A DNA stretch of 33,211 bases from Ileibacterium sp. (GCA_021443945.1 JABUSF010000001.1:77208-110418), one strand, 5' to 3'; numbered from the stretch's first letter, positions 1 through 8,171 are shown. Program-made: numbers and translations. Notes: a model not told the origin generated them from the sequence alone.

Positions 1-401
1 TCGACTAAAACGTCGATGAGACTGAGCATTTCATCGGTATCCGGCCCGTGACGGCGGCCTCCCTCCAGAAGATCCTGATCCAGAACGAAGCCAGTCCAGC
101 ACCAGATGTTTTTATTTGGATATTCCGCTTTGACCCGTTTTAACAAAGGAAGAAGCTCTTTCTGGTTCGCCAGTTCAAACGGTTCTCCTCCCAGGACAGA
201 AAGACCGGAGATGAACTCTGGCTTTAAAGCTTCCAGAATTTCATCTGCTGTCTCTTTGGTGAACGGTTTTCCGTAATCGAAATTCCAGGTCTGAGGCTGA
301 AAGCATCCCTGGCAGTGGTTGGTGCATCCGCTGACAAACAAAGACACCCGGCAGCCATTCCCGTTGGCAATGTCGATTTTCTTCAGTTCTCCGTAATTCA
401 T
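1..401 (-). CDS. nrdG: Anaerobic ribonucleoside-triphosphate reductase activating protein NrdG (3' end cut by window edge)
   Basis: Radical-SAM activase that installs the glycyl radical on the class III ribonucleotide reductase NrdD. About 133 codons are visible and no stop is reached, so the C-terminus is off the window. The N-terminus reads MNYGELKKIDIANG and is followed by the [4Fe-4S] cluster motif CxxxCxxC (C26, C30, C33, in GCTNHCQGCF) and by the SAM-binding GGE motif (LGGEPF), as in NrdG. The ATG at 401 was chosen because the family starts here and an AAGGATGG-like ribosome binding site lies about 10 nt upstream. The likely partner, nrdD, is some 20 kb away on the same strand rather than adjacent, which is less common. 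The call is secure; only the missing end is unknown. Confidence 0.93.
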   Translation of the reverse strand, partial: MNYGELKKIDIANGNGCRVSLFVSGCTNHCQGCFQPQTWNFDYGKPFTKETADEILEALKPEFISGLSVLGGEPFELANQKELLPLLKRVKAEYPNKNIWCWTGFVLDQDLLEGGRRHGPDTDEMLSLIDVLV

Positions 402-455
402 ATTGATTGGTACCATCCTTTTTCAAACGGCTTATTTTTGAGTTTGCCTGTGTGC

Positions 456-461
456 ATTATA
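456..461 (-). promoter_or_regulatory. Candidate -10 element of nrdG
   Basis: A perfect TATAAT reads on the minus strand about 55 nt before the nrdG ATG. No good -35 lies at 16-18 nt; a TTGCCC lies at only 14 nt. This is inferred from sequence match alone. Confidence 0.45.
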
Positions 462-569
462 CATCAAAACAGTTTGGGCAAAGAGCTTTGGGCAAAAGCA
501 AAAGGGATCGAACCCCTGGCAAATACAGGGATCCAGTCATGAAAAAACTGCTGATAAACAGGATGATTT

Positions 570-578
570 TGGTATAAT
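570..578 (+). promoter_or_regulatory. Extended -10 promoter element of the BlaI-like gene
   Basis: TGGTATAAT fits the extended -10 consensus TGnTATAAT exactly. There is no recognisable -35, as is usual for extended -10 promoters. The predicted transcript starts near 585. Confidence 0.55.
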
Positions 579-718
579 ATTCAGGATTGGTGAAAAAGTT
601 GTGTATGAAAGGGCGAACAGGACAGCCGGCTGTCTGCAGGGTAGGAGAAGGCTGCTGCTGTCTGAAGAAGGGTTTGCCCGAAAAAGAAGGAGAACATATA
701 GAGAAGGAGAAGATACAT

Positions 719-1087
719 ATGAAGAAATCTGGCCTCACCAAAAGGGAGACGCAGATTATGAATGTCCTTTGGAACAGCGACGTCCCCCTGTCCTCCAACG
801 ACATTCTTCAAAAAGAACCGGAGCTTAGCCGCAACACGATTCAAATCGTTTTAAAAAAGCTTACGCAAATCGGCTTTATCGAAATTGCCGGTTTTGGCTA
901 TAACAAAAATGCTTTGACCCGGACTTTCCGCCCGATTGTTTCCCAGGAAGAGTATTTATGGGAATCTTTGTCGGATGACACCATGGAACGGTTGGCGGAA
1001 AGCTGCGTTTTGAGAACCAGCAGCACGGAATTTCTCAGAAAACTGGATGGAATGATCCATCAGAGAATGGAGCTGCTGAAAAACTGA
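719..1087 (+). CDS. BlaI/MecI/CopY-family transcriptional repressor (orphan)
   Basis: A 122-residue winged-helix repressor. MKKSGLTKRETQIMNVLW opens the recognition domain. SRNTIQIVLKKLTQIGFIEI forms the recognition helix and turn, and the wing ends in TRTFRPIVSQEEYLWESL, the typical BlaI junction to the dimerising C-terminal helices. The ATG at 719 was preferred over an upstream in-frame ATG at 587 because GAGAAGGAGA lies 7-9 nt before it and the protein then has family length. BlaI/MecI proteins repress beta-lactamase or other envelope-stress genes and are normally relieved by the M56 protease receptor BlaR1/MecR1. No such gene is adjacent here, so the inducer and targets are unknown. It could equally be a CopY-type regulator, although no cysteine metal motif is visible at the C-terminus. 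Confidence 0.85.
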   Translation: MKKSGLTKRETQIMNVLWNSDVPLSSNDILQKEPELSRNTIQIVLKKLTQIGFIEIAGFGYNKNALTRTFRPIVSQEEYLWESLSDDTMERLAESCVLRTSSTEFLRKLDGMIHQRMELLKN

Positions 1088-1095
1088 CTGCACAT

Positions 1096-1114
1096 AAAAA
1101 GGCCTCTGCAGGCC
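1096..1114 (-). terminator. Intrinsic terminator of the pilus operon
   Basis: On the minus strand GGCCT-GCAG-AGGCC is followed by TTTTTAT (1096-1100 on plus are A). It lies about 40 nt past the stop of the tip adhesin gene. Confidence 0.7.
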
Positions 1115-1138
1115 GATTCTTTGCTGAAAAGAGTTCGG

Positions 1139-1157
1139 AATGCAAAGGCATTTTTTT
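1139..1157 (+). terminator. Weak intrinsic terminator of the BlaI-like gene
   Basis: AATGC-AAAG-GCATT followed by a run of seven T. The stem is short (5 bp). It overlaps the convergent tip adhesin stop codon. Confidence 0.5.
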
Positions 1158-4032
1158 ATTGGGCTGAATTTGCTTTTCTTCTTTCAAAATACCAGAACCA
1201 TCCGCCAAGAGCGGCAAGGCTTGCTCCAAGCAGAACCAGACTTGTCATTCCGCTTCCTCCGGTGCTGGGCAGTTTGCTTTCGATCAGTTTGTTTTTCACG
1301 ATCAGATGCAGTCTGGCTGCTCCTGTCTGTTCATCCACACTGACGTTCAGATTCTGGGCAGGCTGATCCGGGCTGACCATGGTTTCATTGACCGCAAAGG
1401 CATAAATGTTTTGGGCGGGAACGATGTTGGGCGTAATCTTCCAGATTCTGGATTCTCCTTTTTCGTCGGTCTCCATTTCGTGATGGTCAGGGGCTTTTGT
1501 TTCTTTCAGGTAATAGGTTTTTCCATTTTCCAGATGTTCAAAAAGCAGGAGGCCTTCTTCGTTGGTTTCACTGTGTGCCGCTTCTTCGCTGCAGGCTTCG
1601 TCGGTATACAGGGCGAATTTGGCTCCTTCCAGTTTTTCGTTCAGATTGTTTTCCTTCAGAATTTCCAGAGATGGATTCTGGGGACTGTTTTCAATGATCA
1701 GGCCCTCCTTTTTCAAAACGGCCTGGGAATGGTCCTCCAGTTTTATGGTTCCATCGGAAGACACATTGAACACAATTTTCTGTTCCAGAGGTTTGTAACC
1801 GGGCAGTGGGTCTTGTTCCTGCAGAACATGCTGTCCGGCTTTCAGACGGGAAAGAACCATTTGCCCGTTTTCGTCAGTTTTCAGGGTCTCGGTTTTTCCT
1901 TTGGGATCCTGATGTTCAAACTGCACGCCGGCAAGGGGAACATCGGTGGACTGCTGCTTCTTGATGACCTTCAGTTCAATGGGTTTGTTGGTAACTTCAG
2001 CGGTGGAGTACACATTCAAATCGGCAGCGGTGTCTTTGGACTGCAGATTTTTGACCAGAACCCTGCTGTCGGATACATATCCGTCCGGTGCTTTGACTTC
2101 CTGAATGGTCAGTGTGCCCAAAGGCAGAACCGGCTTTCCGTTTTCGGTATAGAAGGGGCTGCCGCTGACTTTGTGAGCTTCATCCATTTTGATCTGCCCG
2201 TTGGCGTCGGTTTTGAGGGTCCAGGTTCGCAAAGGCTTTTTGCCCGCAGAAGCAGGATCTGTATCCATGTTGACCGGATAGTAATGGAAGACAAACTGAG
2301 CTCCTTCCACCGGCCGCTGATCCAGGGCATCCTTTTTCACCACCAGCAAATCCACCGGCACTCTTTGAGGCGTGTTGGGAAATTGGGCGGATGCCGTTTG
2401 ATTGGCCTGCACAATGACCTTCACCGCTTTGGTATCGATGGCAAAGCCTTTGGGAGCTTTGGTTTCCGTGATGGTGTACTGGCCTAAAGCCAGGCCGGAA
2501 AGGGTATTGGAGACGCCGCTGGCATCGGTTTTGAGCGTTCCCACTGGCTGTCCGGCGGCATTGGTGACCTGAAACTCGGCTCCTTCCAGAGAATACAGAG
2601 GGTTGTTCTGGGTCAGATCCGGACTGGCAGAGGATTTCTGCAGCTGCAGGGATCCATATTCAATTTTCTTTGGGGGATCGAAGGTGACGCCCGGCTGGGA
2701 CGGATGGTTCAGAGAACTGGTCACATAGACGGCTCCCCCGTAGCCGGTGTAATTGTTCGTATTGCGTTCGGCAAAGGACTCCGCATCGCTGATGAGATTG
2801 ACCTGATCTTCCCAGCTGAAGTTTCCGCCCATGGTGATGTGGCTGTTTCCAAAAGACATGCCAGGCTCCGTAAAGGAGAGGATCCGGTAAATGATGCACT
2901 GAATGATCATGTACTGCATGTTGCTGCCTTTCTGGCTGAACACTCCATAGGTTTTGCCGCTGATGGCCTGGGAGTTTTCCACGTAGTATTTGGCCAGAGA
3001 ACATTCCTGAATGGTCTGCGGGGTTAAAACACTGTTGATGTCCAGACGGACTTTCGGGCCGTTTTGAAACACGCCTAAGGGGTTGATGCAGAACGCATCC
3101 TGGTCATTGATGTACATGCGGGCAATATCGATGTTCTTAATGGGCACGTTATTGTTGCTGACAAGGGTGACCGTATGGAATGCATTTCCGATGCTGCCCA
3201 TATAGTTTCTGGCATCCCCCTGGGCAATGGGAATCAGCCCGGCAGTGGCTTCCTGATAAAGCTGGTTGTCCCAGAGCAGGTCGTTTACATTGCCAGGATA
3301 GATTTGAAAGGCTTCCTCATAAGCCTGCTGATAGGGGTCTTTGGAAGAACCGTCCTGAATTCTGGCAAACACCACTTCCAGATTCAGGCTTCCATGAATG
3401 GTTTCCTCTATGGATAAGCCGGATTTCTGGGCTTCTGTGACAGGATAGGCTTTGTGGTTGAGGGCGATGGTGTCCACCTGATATCCGGCCTGGGGAAGAA
3501 TGCGCGCCTGAAAGGAGCTGCCTTCTCTGGCGCTTTCCTGGACAAAGTCTGCCTGGACGCTTTTTTCAAAAGGGGAGCGGACCTGCACGCTGCCTCCGGC
3601 GCTGACCATCAGATTCACCGGAACAGAGGCTTTTTCATCGTCTTTCTGCATTTGAACCTGAGGGGCTTCTTCCGAGAAGTGCAGCTGGAGTTTGACATCC
3701 TCATCGGGCATGGTATAGGTCCAGGAGGACGGAACGCTCTCTTCAAACAGAGAGGTTCCATTTTCTGTGATCTGGTCCAAAACGGCGCCGCTTTGGCAGA
3801 CGGTTTCGATGACCAGATTCTGATTGGCTTTGACATCCAGCTGGATCCGGCCGTCCTGGCCAATGCTGTGCTGATCCTCATCGGTTTGGATCCGGGCTTC
3901 TCCCGGACCGGAAAGCTGTATTTCAAGATGGCGCACCGGCTGTTTGGCGGGCTCCTGGGCATAGACAGGCACACTCAGCCACAGGGCCGCAGCAGCCAGC
4001 GCTGCGCTTATTTTTTGTATCCATTTTTTCAT
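1156..4032 (-). CDS. Pilus tip adhesin: thioester (TQXA) domain plus Cna-B/SpaA repeats, LPSTG anchor
   Basis: A 958-residue secreted wall protein. Residues 1-25 are a signal peptide ending VYA. Residues about 35-225 contain beta-rich repeats resembling InlB B-repeats. The domain at about 290-450 carries the residues of an internal Cys-Gln thioester: C315 (in AFCINPLG) and Q378 (in IIQCIIYRIL). Such domains capture host surface nucleophiles. Four Cna-B/SpaA-type beta-sandwich domains follow (about 458-555, 558-690, 686-785, 788-920), several with the isopeptide E-box (ITETKAP, TIQEVKAP, YLKETKAP). The C-terminus has LPSTG (921-925), a hydrophobic helix and a basic tail. It is last in the pilus operon, 18 nt after the second sortase, with only a weak ribosome binding site. 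A tip role is inferred from its size and thioester domain. Confidence 0.88.
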   Translation of the reverse strand: MKKWIQKISAALAAAALWLSVPVYAQEPAKQPVRHLEIQLSGPGEARIQTDEDQHSIGQDGRIQLDVKANQNLVIETVCQSGAVLDQITENGTSLFEESVPSSWTYTMPDEDVKLQLHFSEEAPQVQMQKDDEKASVPVNLMVSAGGSVQVRSPFEKSVQADFVQESAREGSSFQARILPQAGYQVDTIALNHKAYPVTEAQKSGLSIEETIHGSLNLEVVFARIQDGSSKDPYQQAYEEAFQIYPGNVNDLLWDNQLYQEATAGLIPIAQGDARNYMGSIGNAFHTVTLVSNNNVPIKNIDIARMYINDQDAFCINPLGVFQNGPKVRLDINSVLTPQTIQECSLAKYYVENSQAISGKTYGVFSQKGSNMQYMIIQCIIYRILSFTEPGMSFGNSHITMGGNFSWEDQVNLISDAESFAERNTNNYTGYGGAVYVTSSLNHPSQPGVTFDPPKKIEYGSLQLQKSSASPDLTQNNPLYSLEGAEFQVTNAAGQPVGTLKTDASGVSNTLSGLALGQYTITETKAPKGFAIDTKAVKVIVQANQTASAQFPNTPQRVPVDLLVVKKDALDQRPVEGAQFVFHYYPVNMDTDPASAGKKPLRTWTLKTDANGQIKMDEAHKVSGSPFYTENGKPVLPLGTLTIQEVKAPDGYVSDSRVLVKNLQSKDTAADLNVYSTAEVTNKPIELKVIKKQQSTDVPLAGVQFEHQDPKGKTETLKTDENGQMVLSRLKAGQHVLQEQDPLPGYKPLEQKIVFNVSSDGTIKLEDHSQAVLKKEGLIIENSPQNPSLEILKENNLNEKLEGAKFALYTDEACSEEAAHSETNEEGLLLFEHLENGKTYYLKETKAPDHHEMETDEKGESRIWKITPNIVPAQNIYAFAVNETMVSPDQPAQNLNVSVDEQTGAARLHLIVKNKLIESKLPSTGGSGMTSLVLLGASLAALGGWFWYFERRKANSAQ

Positions 4033-4050
4033 GCTGTTTATTGATTCTTT

Positions 4051-4623
4051 CTAATCGGTTTGAACGGCTTCCTGCAGACGGATCACCCGTCTTGCCAGGT
4101 TGTCGTAGGTACACGTAAAGAGGGTTAAATCCCAGCGGTCTGGTTCCTGGCCCGTCAGCTTCTCCAGCTCATTTGGCTTTAAGGTTTCCATGCGGCTGAC
4201 CCGATAGGAGTGAAGGGTTTGATCTTCGTCGAGAATCTGCACTTCATCGTCCAGGTTTAAATGCATGACGGAACGAAACTGACTGGGGTCGTTGTGACCG
4301 GACAGGATGAGATCCCGGGTGTGAACGGATCCGGAAAAGACGCCGGCGCTGTAGCTGGATTCCTCCCAGCGGCTCAGGATGGGAAGCATCAGTCCGTCTT
4401 TGACAAAAATCAGAACACCGTCAAAGGTTTCTGAAACCGGCTGCTCCGTTTGGTCAGAGAGCACAGCTTCTTTATTCTGCCGGCGGCTGACCAGAGCCTG
4501 GACATCCTGCTGGGAGCGCTGCAGGTTTTGGGCCTGCTTCCAAAGGGAGGAAGGGACGATGCAGGCAAAGAAGATCAGGCAGACAATGCCAGCTCCTTCA
4601 CACCACAAAATCCGTTTATCCAT
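4051..4623 (-). CDS. Second, small sortase of the pilus operon
   Basis: A 190-residue membrane-anchored cysteine transpeptidase with an N-terminal transmembrane helix (about 10-28). The catalytic triad is visible: H110 in LSGHND, C171 in LTLFTCTY, and R178 or R179 in LARRVIRL. It lacks the C-terminal hydrophobic anchor and the TLVTCTPYGINSHR signature of class C polymerases, so it is more like a class A/D-type or accessory sortase. Its start overlaps the end of the ancillary pilin gene by 8 nt (GGATAA/ATGGAT arrangement) with no separate ribosome binding site, implying translational coupling. It sits between the ancillary pilin, whose sorting motif is unusual, and the tip adhesin. The inference is that it handles one of these two substrates; which one cannot be told from sequence. 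Confidence 0.85.
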   Translation of the reverse strand: MDKRILWCEGAGIVCLIFFACIVPSSLWKQAQNLQRSQQDVQALVSRRQNKEAVLSDQTEQPVSETFDGVLIFVKDGLMLPILSRWEESSYSAGVFSGSVHTRDLILSGHNDPSQFRSVMHLNLDDEVQILDEDQTLHSYRVSRMETLKPNELEKLTGQEPDRWDLTLFTCTYDNLARRVIRLQEAVQTD

Positions 4624-5527
4624 GATGCTTTTGGCGCCAGTTCAGAATGCCGGCAAACCCCAGCAGAATCATGCCGGCCAGTCCAAAGAGCCATCCCAGC
4701 CAGGTCCAGCTGCCGGAAAAGGGGATGGTCCCGGTAGTTTTGTTTTCTTTTTTCACGTTGGTCAAAAGGATCTGACCTTTTTTCTGGGTGGTGGAAAGAT
4801 TCCAGCCATCCAGCTTCGTGTTTTCGCTGACCGTCCAGGTTTTGGTTCCGTCGAGCCCTTCAAAAGTCTTCTTCCAGCCGTTTTTCTCGCTTAAGGTGAA
4901 GGTTTCGTATTTCTGGCCGTCCTGATACAGGGTGGCTTCAATGGAGGCAACGGGGGCTTTGGGATCCCATTGCTTGATGATTTCCAAATCCTGTACAGGC
5001 TCAGTGATGACACCTTTTGGCCAGGCGGTGACATCGTAGGTCCATACCCCTTCCTGGGTTCTGGAAGGCAGACACACCAGAAAGGGGGCGGCGGAATAGA
5101 GCTGATCGTTTTGGCAAACGGGGTTCACGCTGACCAGGTACAGCCCCTGTTCAATGGAGTAGAACTGAGCTTTTCCCTGAGAGTCGGTTTTGGCCTGATA
5201 GGTGGGGCTGATCTGGCTTTTGGCGGCATAGCTCATCAAAGAAGCCGCGCTTTGATCCCATTTGGAAGGATCCTCAGTTTCCGGAAGAACGGCCTGACTG
5301 TCCCGGAAGGCTTCGTCCAGCTGGAAGGGGCCGGATTCCACCACGTCGGCCACTTTATACAGAGAGAAGGAGGCCTCCCTGATTGGGGTCTGACTGGACG
5401 CATAGAGAATGCTTAAGGACACCGGTCGGTTTGGATCCAGCTTTTCCAGAGCCATGGCCGTAAGAGTGCACAGCAGAGGGCTCAGGCCGATCAGAACTGC
5501 AGCAAGCAGCTTGCAAAGTTTATTCAT
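4616..5527 (-). CDS. Ancillary/basal pilin with Cna-B domain and atypical IPFSG sorting motif
   Basis: A 303-residue secreted protein. The signal peptide is MNKLCKLLAAVLIGLSPLLC...MA. An N-terminal pilin-like domain (about 30-170) contains SLYKVADV and GLYLVSV strands. A Cna-B domain follows (about 175-260, LEIIKQWDPKAPVASIEATLYQDG ... WTVSENTKLDGW). The C-terminus has IPFSG at 268-272, a 25-residue hydrophobic span and the tail NWRQKHHG. The IPFSG replaces the expected LPxTG. The ATG at 5527 was chosen over an in-frame upstream ATG at 5554 because the signal peptide begins there and AAAGGAG lies about 11 nt before it. It overlaps the class C sortase stop by 8 nt. Small single-Cna-B pilins of this type usually sit at the pilus base; that role is an inference. 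Confidence 0.82.
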   Translation of the reverse strand: MNKLCKLLAAVLIGLSPLLCTLTAMALEKLDPNRPVSLSILYASSQTPIREASFSLYKVADVVESGPFQLDEAFRDSQAVLPETEDPSKWDQSAASLMSYAAKSQISPTYQAKTDSQGKAQFYSIEQGLYLVSVNPVCQNDQLYSAAPFLVCLPSRTQEGVWTYDVTAWPKGVITEPVQDLEIIKQWDPKAPVASIEATLYQDGQKYETFTLSEKNGWKKTFEGLDGTKTWTVSENTKLDGWNLSTTQKKGQILLTNVKKENKTTGTIPFSGSWTWLGWLFGLAGMILLGFAGILNWRQKHHG

Positions 5528-6362
5528 TCGTTTTGTTTCTCCTTTGGGCGGCAAAGCGCCTGTAAAGCAGAGCCAGGCTGATGAGTACAGCCAGCAAACC
5601 CAGCCCCGCCGCTGCCCAGACTTGTTTCCAATACGGCAGAATAGCGGAAGGAAGCTCTGTTTCCAATGTTTGTTCGTAGGGGATTCGCCTGGCGTGAACC
5701 AGCAGCCGGTGGGAGTTGATTCCGTAAGGAGTGCAGGTCACCAGCGTGAGCAAATCTTCGTTTTCCACAATGTTCATTCCCTGGGTCTGCTCGGGAAGAA
5801 CCACCTCTTTGCCGGTCACTTCATAGGTGAGGGTCTGAGAAAGGATATGGATGAGAATTCTGTCCCCGGGCTTGAGCTGATCCAGATCAGAAAAAAGCCG
5901 GGCGGTGGGCAGACCGGTATGGCCGGTAATCACGGCATGGGTGCTCGGACCGCCGATGGGCAGGGACGTACCGGGAAGATGACCAGCTCCCAGACTCAGA
6001 TAGGAAGAGTCGGTTCCCTTGTAGATGGGCAGGCGAACGTGCAGAGCCGGAATTTCAATGGAACCGCACACGTCCCCTTCCAGGGGCATGGCTTCCAGAT
6101 AAGCCTGGGACTTTTCGTTCTGCCATTCCCACCGGAAGCCGTTTTCAGCCAGATAGCTGTTGAGCTGGCCGGCCAGATCCAGCTGCTTTTGCACTGACTC
6201 CAGCGTCTGGTTTTGAACGTCTTTGTCATACTGATCGATGACGCGCAGCGCTTTGGTGCGGTTGTACAGCTTGGCCGCAAAGGGATAGGCGGTGATGAGA
6301 ATTCCGCTGATGGTGATCAGGGCAAAGAAAAGGGTGCACAGTTTCCGGCCGGCTTTTCTCAT
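5520..6362 (-). CDS. srtC: Class C sortase (pilin polymerase)
   Basis: A 280-residue membrane transpeptidase that links pilin subunits through lysine isopeptide bonds. It has an N-terminal transmembrane helix (about 9-28), the sortase barrel with H148 in HAVITGHTGLP, C210 in the signature TLVTCTPYGINSHR, and R219, followed by a C-terminal hydrophobic helix (about 248-267) and basic tail, the class C topology. The usual Asp-Pro-aromatic lid motif is not evident; the equivalent stretch reads NGFRWEW (W78, W80). The start overlaps the backbone pilin stop by 4 nt (ATGA) with no independent ribosome binding site, so expression is coupled to the pilin. Its expected substrate is the upstream backbone pilin with LPETG. 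Confidence 0.93.
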   Translation of the reverse strand: MRKAGRKLCTLFFALITISGILITAYPFAAKLYNRTKALRVIDQYDKDVQNQTLESVQKQLDLAGQLNSYLAENGFRWEWQNEKSQAYLEAMPLEGDVCGSIEIPALHVRLPIYKGTDSSYLSLGAGHLPGTSLPIGGPSTHAVITGHTGLPTARLFSDLDQLKPGDRILIHILSQTLTYEVTGKEVVLPEQTQGMNIVENEDLLTLVTCTPYGINSHRLLVHARRIPYEQTLETELPSAILPYWKQVWAAAGLGLLAVLISLALLYRRFAAQRRNKTNE

Positions 6363-7990
6363 TGCTGATGGGCTGGTTTTTTGCGCAGAACAAAGTAAGC
6401 TGCGCCGGCTGCGGCCAGAATCAGACCGAAGCCAATGATTGCAGCGCTGCCCTGTCCGCCGGTTTCAGGAAGAATGGATCCTCTGGTGTCGGCCACGGTC
6501 AGTTTTGCCATCAGCCCATTGCCTCCAAAGGAAGATTCGGAGCTGTCCGTAATGATGCGTACGCTGTCCACCAGGCTGGTGTGGCTGGCGGTGGAGCCGT
6601 CATAGTTTTGAGGATGCTTTAAATTGGACTTCAGACGAAAGCGAATGGAATCCGGGTGACTGCTGTATCCGGCAGGCGGCAGTGTTTCGATTAAGGTGTA
6701 AGGTCCATTGTCCAGGCCGGAGATGGTGAATTGGCCGTTTTCGTCGGTTTTGAACACAGTAGCCTGGTCTTCAAAGGCCATGCAGTTGGTGACTTTTCCG
6801 TTTTCATCGGCGGCAATCCACAAGCCGGAAGGGGATTTCAGCTTGAACTGAGCGTTTTTCAGCTTGATGCTGGGTTTGTCCTTATCCACTTTGGTGATCT
6901 GCAGGGCATAGGTGAAAGCCACGCAGGTATCGGGCGGGGTCTGGCCGGTTTCCTGTTCATGTCCCGGGTTTGGATTGTTGGAGTATTCCAGCCAGCCGGT
7001 GTTTTTGTTTCCTTCAATGCCCACGTTGAAATCCCCGCTGGCTTTGGCGTAATACTTCACCACGATCATGGTGTTGGCATCGCTGATGCCGGCGGCTTTC
7101 AGATCCTCACAGACAAAGTCGGTTTCCACAGCGCGGTCTGTGGTGCGGGTCTGCTTTTTGAAGAACGATGTGATGTCTTCTTCTTCCCCGTCAGGCAGAA
7201 TGGCCCGGACAGAAAAGCTTCCGGTGGGTGTGAAGGCTTTGGTCATGGAGTCGTGGAAGATGTATTTGTAGGTTTTGTAGCTGGCATAGTTTTGAGGAAG
7301 CGTTCCCATCAGGCGGTAGGCCAAATCTTCGCCTCCGAAAAAGCCGGCGGTGTCATTTTCGTTGTCCTCCAGCAGCAGATTTGGAAAAGCGGCATCCACT
7401 TTGTCGTCCACCTGGGCTCTGTATTCCACAATCTTTTTGATCATGGCCGGCAGTCCGGTTTTCGGCTTCATGGAGACGTCGCCAACGACTTTGATCATGT
7501 ATTCGGAATAGGCGTCGTAGCCGTTCAGGGATTCATCCTGATCTTTGATGAGGTAATAGCCGGCGCTCAGCCCGTCAATGATGTAGGCTCCATTGACATT
7601 TTTGGAGACGGCCGCCGGTGCGCTCAGATGATCGGCTGCGGTATTTACAAACTCCTTGGTGAGGTTGAAGCTGTTTTTCTGATCCAGTACCTTGGCGGCA
7701 TCCGACGCGGACTGGATGGAGGAAAAAGCAGAGACTTTTTTCAGAGCGGTCTGCAGGTCTTTGCCGTTGACTCCGCTGCCCCAGACGATGTCAGACAGCG
7801 TGGTTTCATTGCGGTCCGTGGTCTGCAGGCGTCCAGAGAAAATCTGGTAGGCCTGATAGGTATGGCCGGGCTGGTCGTTGTTGATGGTGATGGAATAGCT
7901 TTCCTGGGCCTGTACGCCAGTGGTCAGCGACAGCATGGCCAAAAGGCACATGAAAAGCATCATTCCTGTCTGTTTGAAGATTTTAGTCAT
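6359..7990 (-). CDS. Major backbone pilin (SpaA-type isopeptide pilin), LPETG
   Basis: A 543-residue secreted structural subunit. The signal peptide is residues 1-28 (ending VQA). The N-terminal pilin domain ends in DVSMKPKTGLPAMIKKI (about 171-187), where K175 or K177 is the likely pilin-motif lysine used by the class C sortase. A central fimbrial isopeptide (D2-type) domain covers about 190-360. A C-terminal SpaA/Cna-B domain (about 362-500) has an E-box at E435 (YTLIETLPPAGY). LPETG is at 507-511, followed by a hydrophobic helix and RKKPAHQQ. It is first in the operon, with AAAGGA 5-6 nt before the ATG. Promoter-proximal position and domain order make backbone identity likely. Confidence 0.92.
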   Translation of the reverse strand: MTKIFKQTGMMLFMCLLAMLSLTTGVQAQESYSITINNDQPGHTYQAYQIFSGRLQTTDRNETTLSDIVWGSGVNGKDLQTALKKVSAFSSIQSASDAAKVLDQKNSFNLTKEFVNTAADHLSAPAAVSKNVNGAYIIDGLSAGYYLIKDQDESLNGYDAYSEYMIKVVGDVSMKPKTGLPAMIKKIVEYRAQVDDKVDAAFPNLLLEDNENDTAGFFGGEDLAYRLMGTLPQNYASYKTYKYIFHDSMTKAFTPTGSFSVRAILPDGEEEDITSFFKKQTRTTDRAVETDFVCEDLKAAGISDANTMIVVKYYAKASGDFNVGIEGNKNTGWLEYSNNPNPGHEQETGQTPPDTCVAFTYALQITKVDKDKPSIKLKNAQFKLKSPSGLWIAADENGKVTNCMAFEDQATVFKTDENGQFTISGLDNGPYTLIETLPPAGYSSHPDSIRFRLKSNLKHPQNYDGSTASHTSLVDSVRIITDSSESSFGGNGLMAKLTVADTRGSILPETGGQGSAAIIGFGLILAAAGAAYFVLRKKPAHQQ

Positions 7991-8035
7991 AGCATCCTTT
8001 CTGTTTCATCCCCTCTGTTTTCACAGATTGGGCGG

Positions 8036-8046
8036 ACAGTAACTGT
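8036..8046. promoter_or_regulatory. Palindrome upstream of the pilus operon
   Basis: ACAGT-A-ACTGT is a perfect dyad about 46 nt upstream of the backbone pilin ATG. No clear promoter hexamers could be placed around it. It may be an operator, but an 11-nt palindrome can arise by chance. Confidence 0.25.
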
Positions 8047-8133
8047 TAAGCGCGCTTGTTTCTGTCGTCGAAGTCAGTGTAGAAATGAAAGGTGAATTTC
8101 CATCCGCCCTGTGAACCGGGTCAAAAGAACATG

Positions 8134-8160
8134 AAAAAAGCCTTCCCGTTTCGGGAAGGC
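8134..8160 (-). terminator. Intrinsic terminator of the MupG-like gene
   Basis: On the minus strand GCCTTCCCG-AAA-CGGGAAGGC is followed by TTTTTT, a 9-bp perfect stem just past the stop at 8172. Confidence 0.92.
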
Positions 8161-8171
8161 GAAGTGAAGGA

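Larger units (their letters stand above)
402..718. other. Divergent intergenic region nrdG / BlaI-like gene
   Basis: About 317 nt without a convincing gene. It holds a -10 for nrdG (456-461, minus), an extended -10 for the BlaI-like gene (TGGTATAAT, 570-578, plus), a perfect 12-nt palindrome ACAGCCGGCTGT at 622-633 inside the BlaI leader, and a short stretch resembling a tRNA T-arm on the minus strand (501-517) that has no tRNA body attached. The BlaI-like mRNA would have a leader of about 130 nt. Confidence 0.5.

Noticed and set aside
495..540. tRNA-like T-arm (GGGGTTCGATCCC on minus)
   Set aside because: The T-loop pattern TTCGATC with a 5-bp stem is present, but no matching acceptor strand, D-arm or anticodon arm could be found upstream, and the 3' end does not give a clean CCA. 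Treated as chance or at most a remnant.
719..728. BlaI operator around TACATATG at the BlaI-like start
   Set aside because: Only a partial match to the known ATTACATATGTAAT-type dyad and it coincides with the start codon; too weak to claim.
1306..2487. Long open frame antisense to the tip adhesin gene
   Set aside because: No ribosome binding site or recognisable family, and the minus-strand protein is a clear pilin. Similar long antisense frames at 6731-8095 and 20028-22259 were rejected for the same reason.
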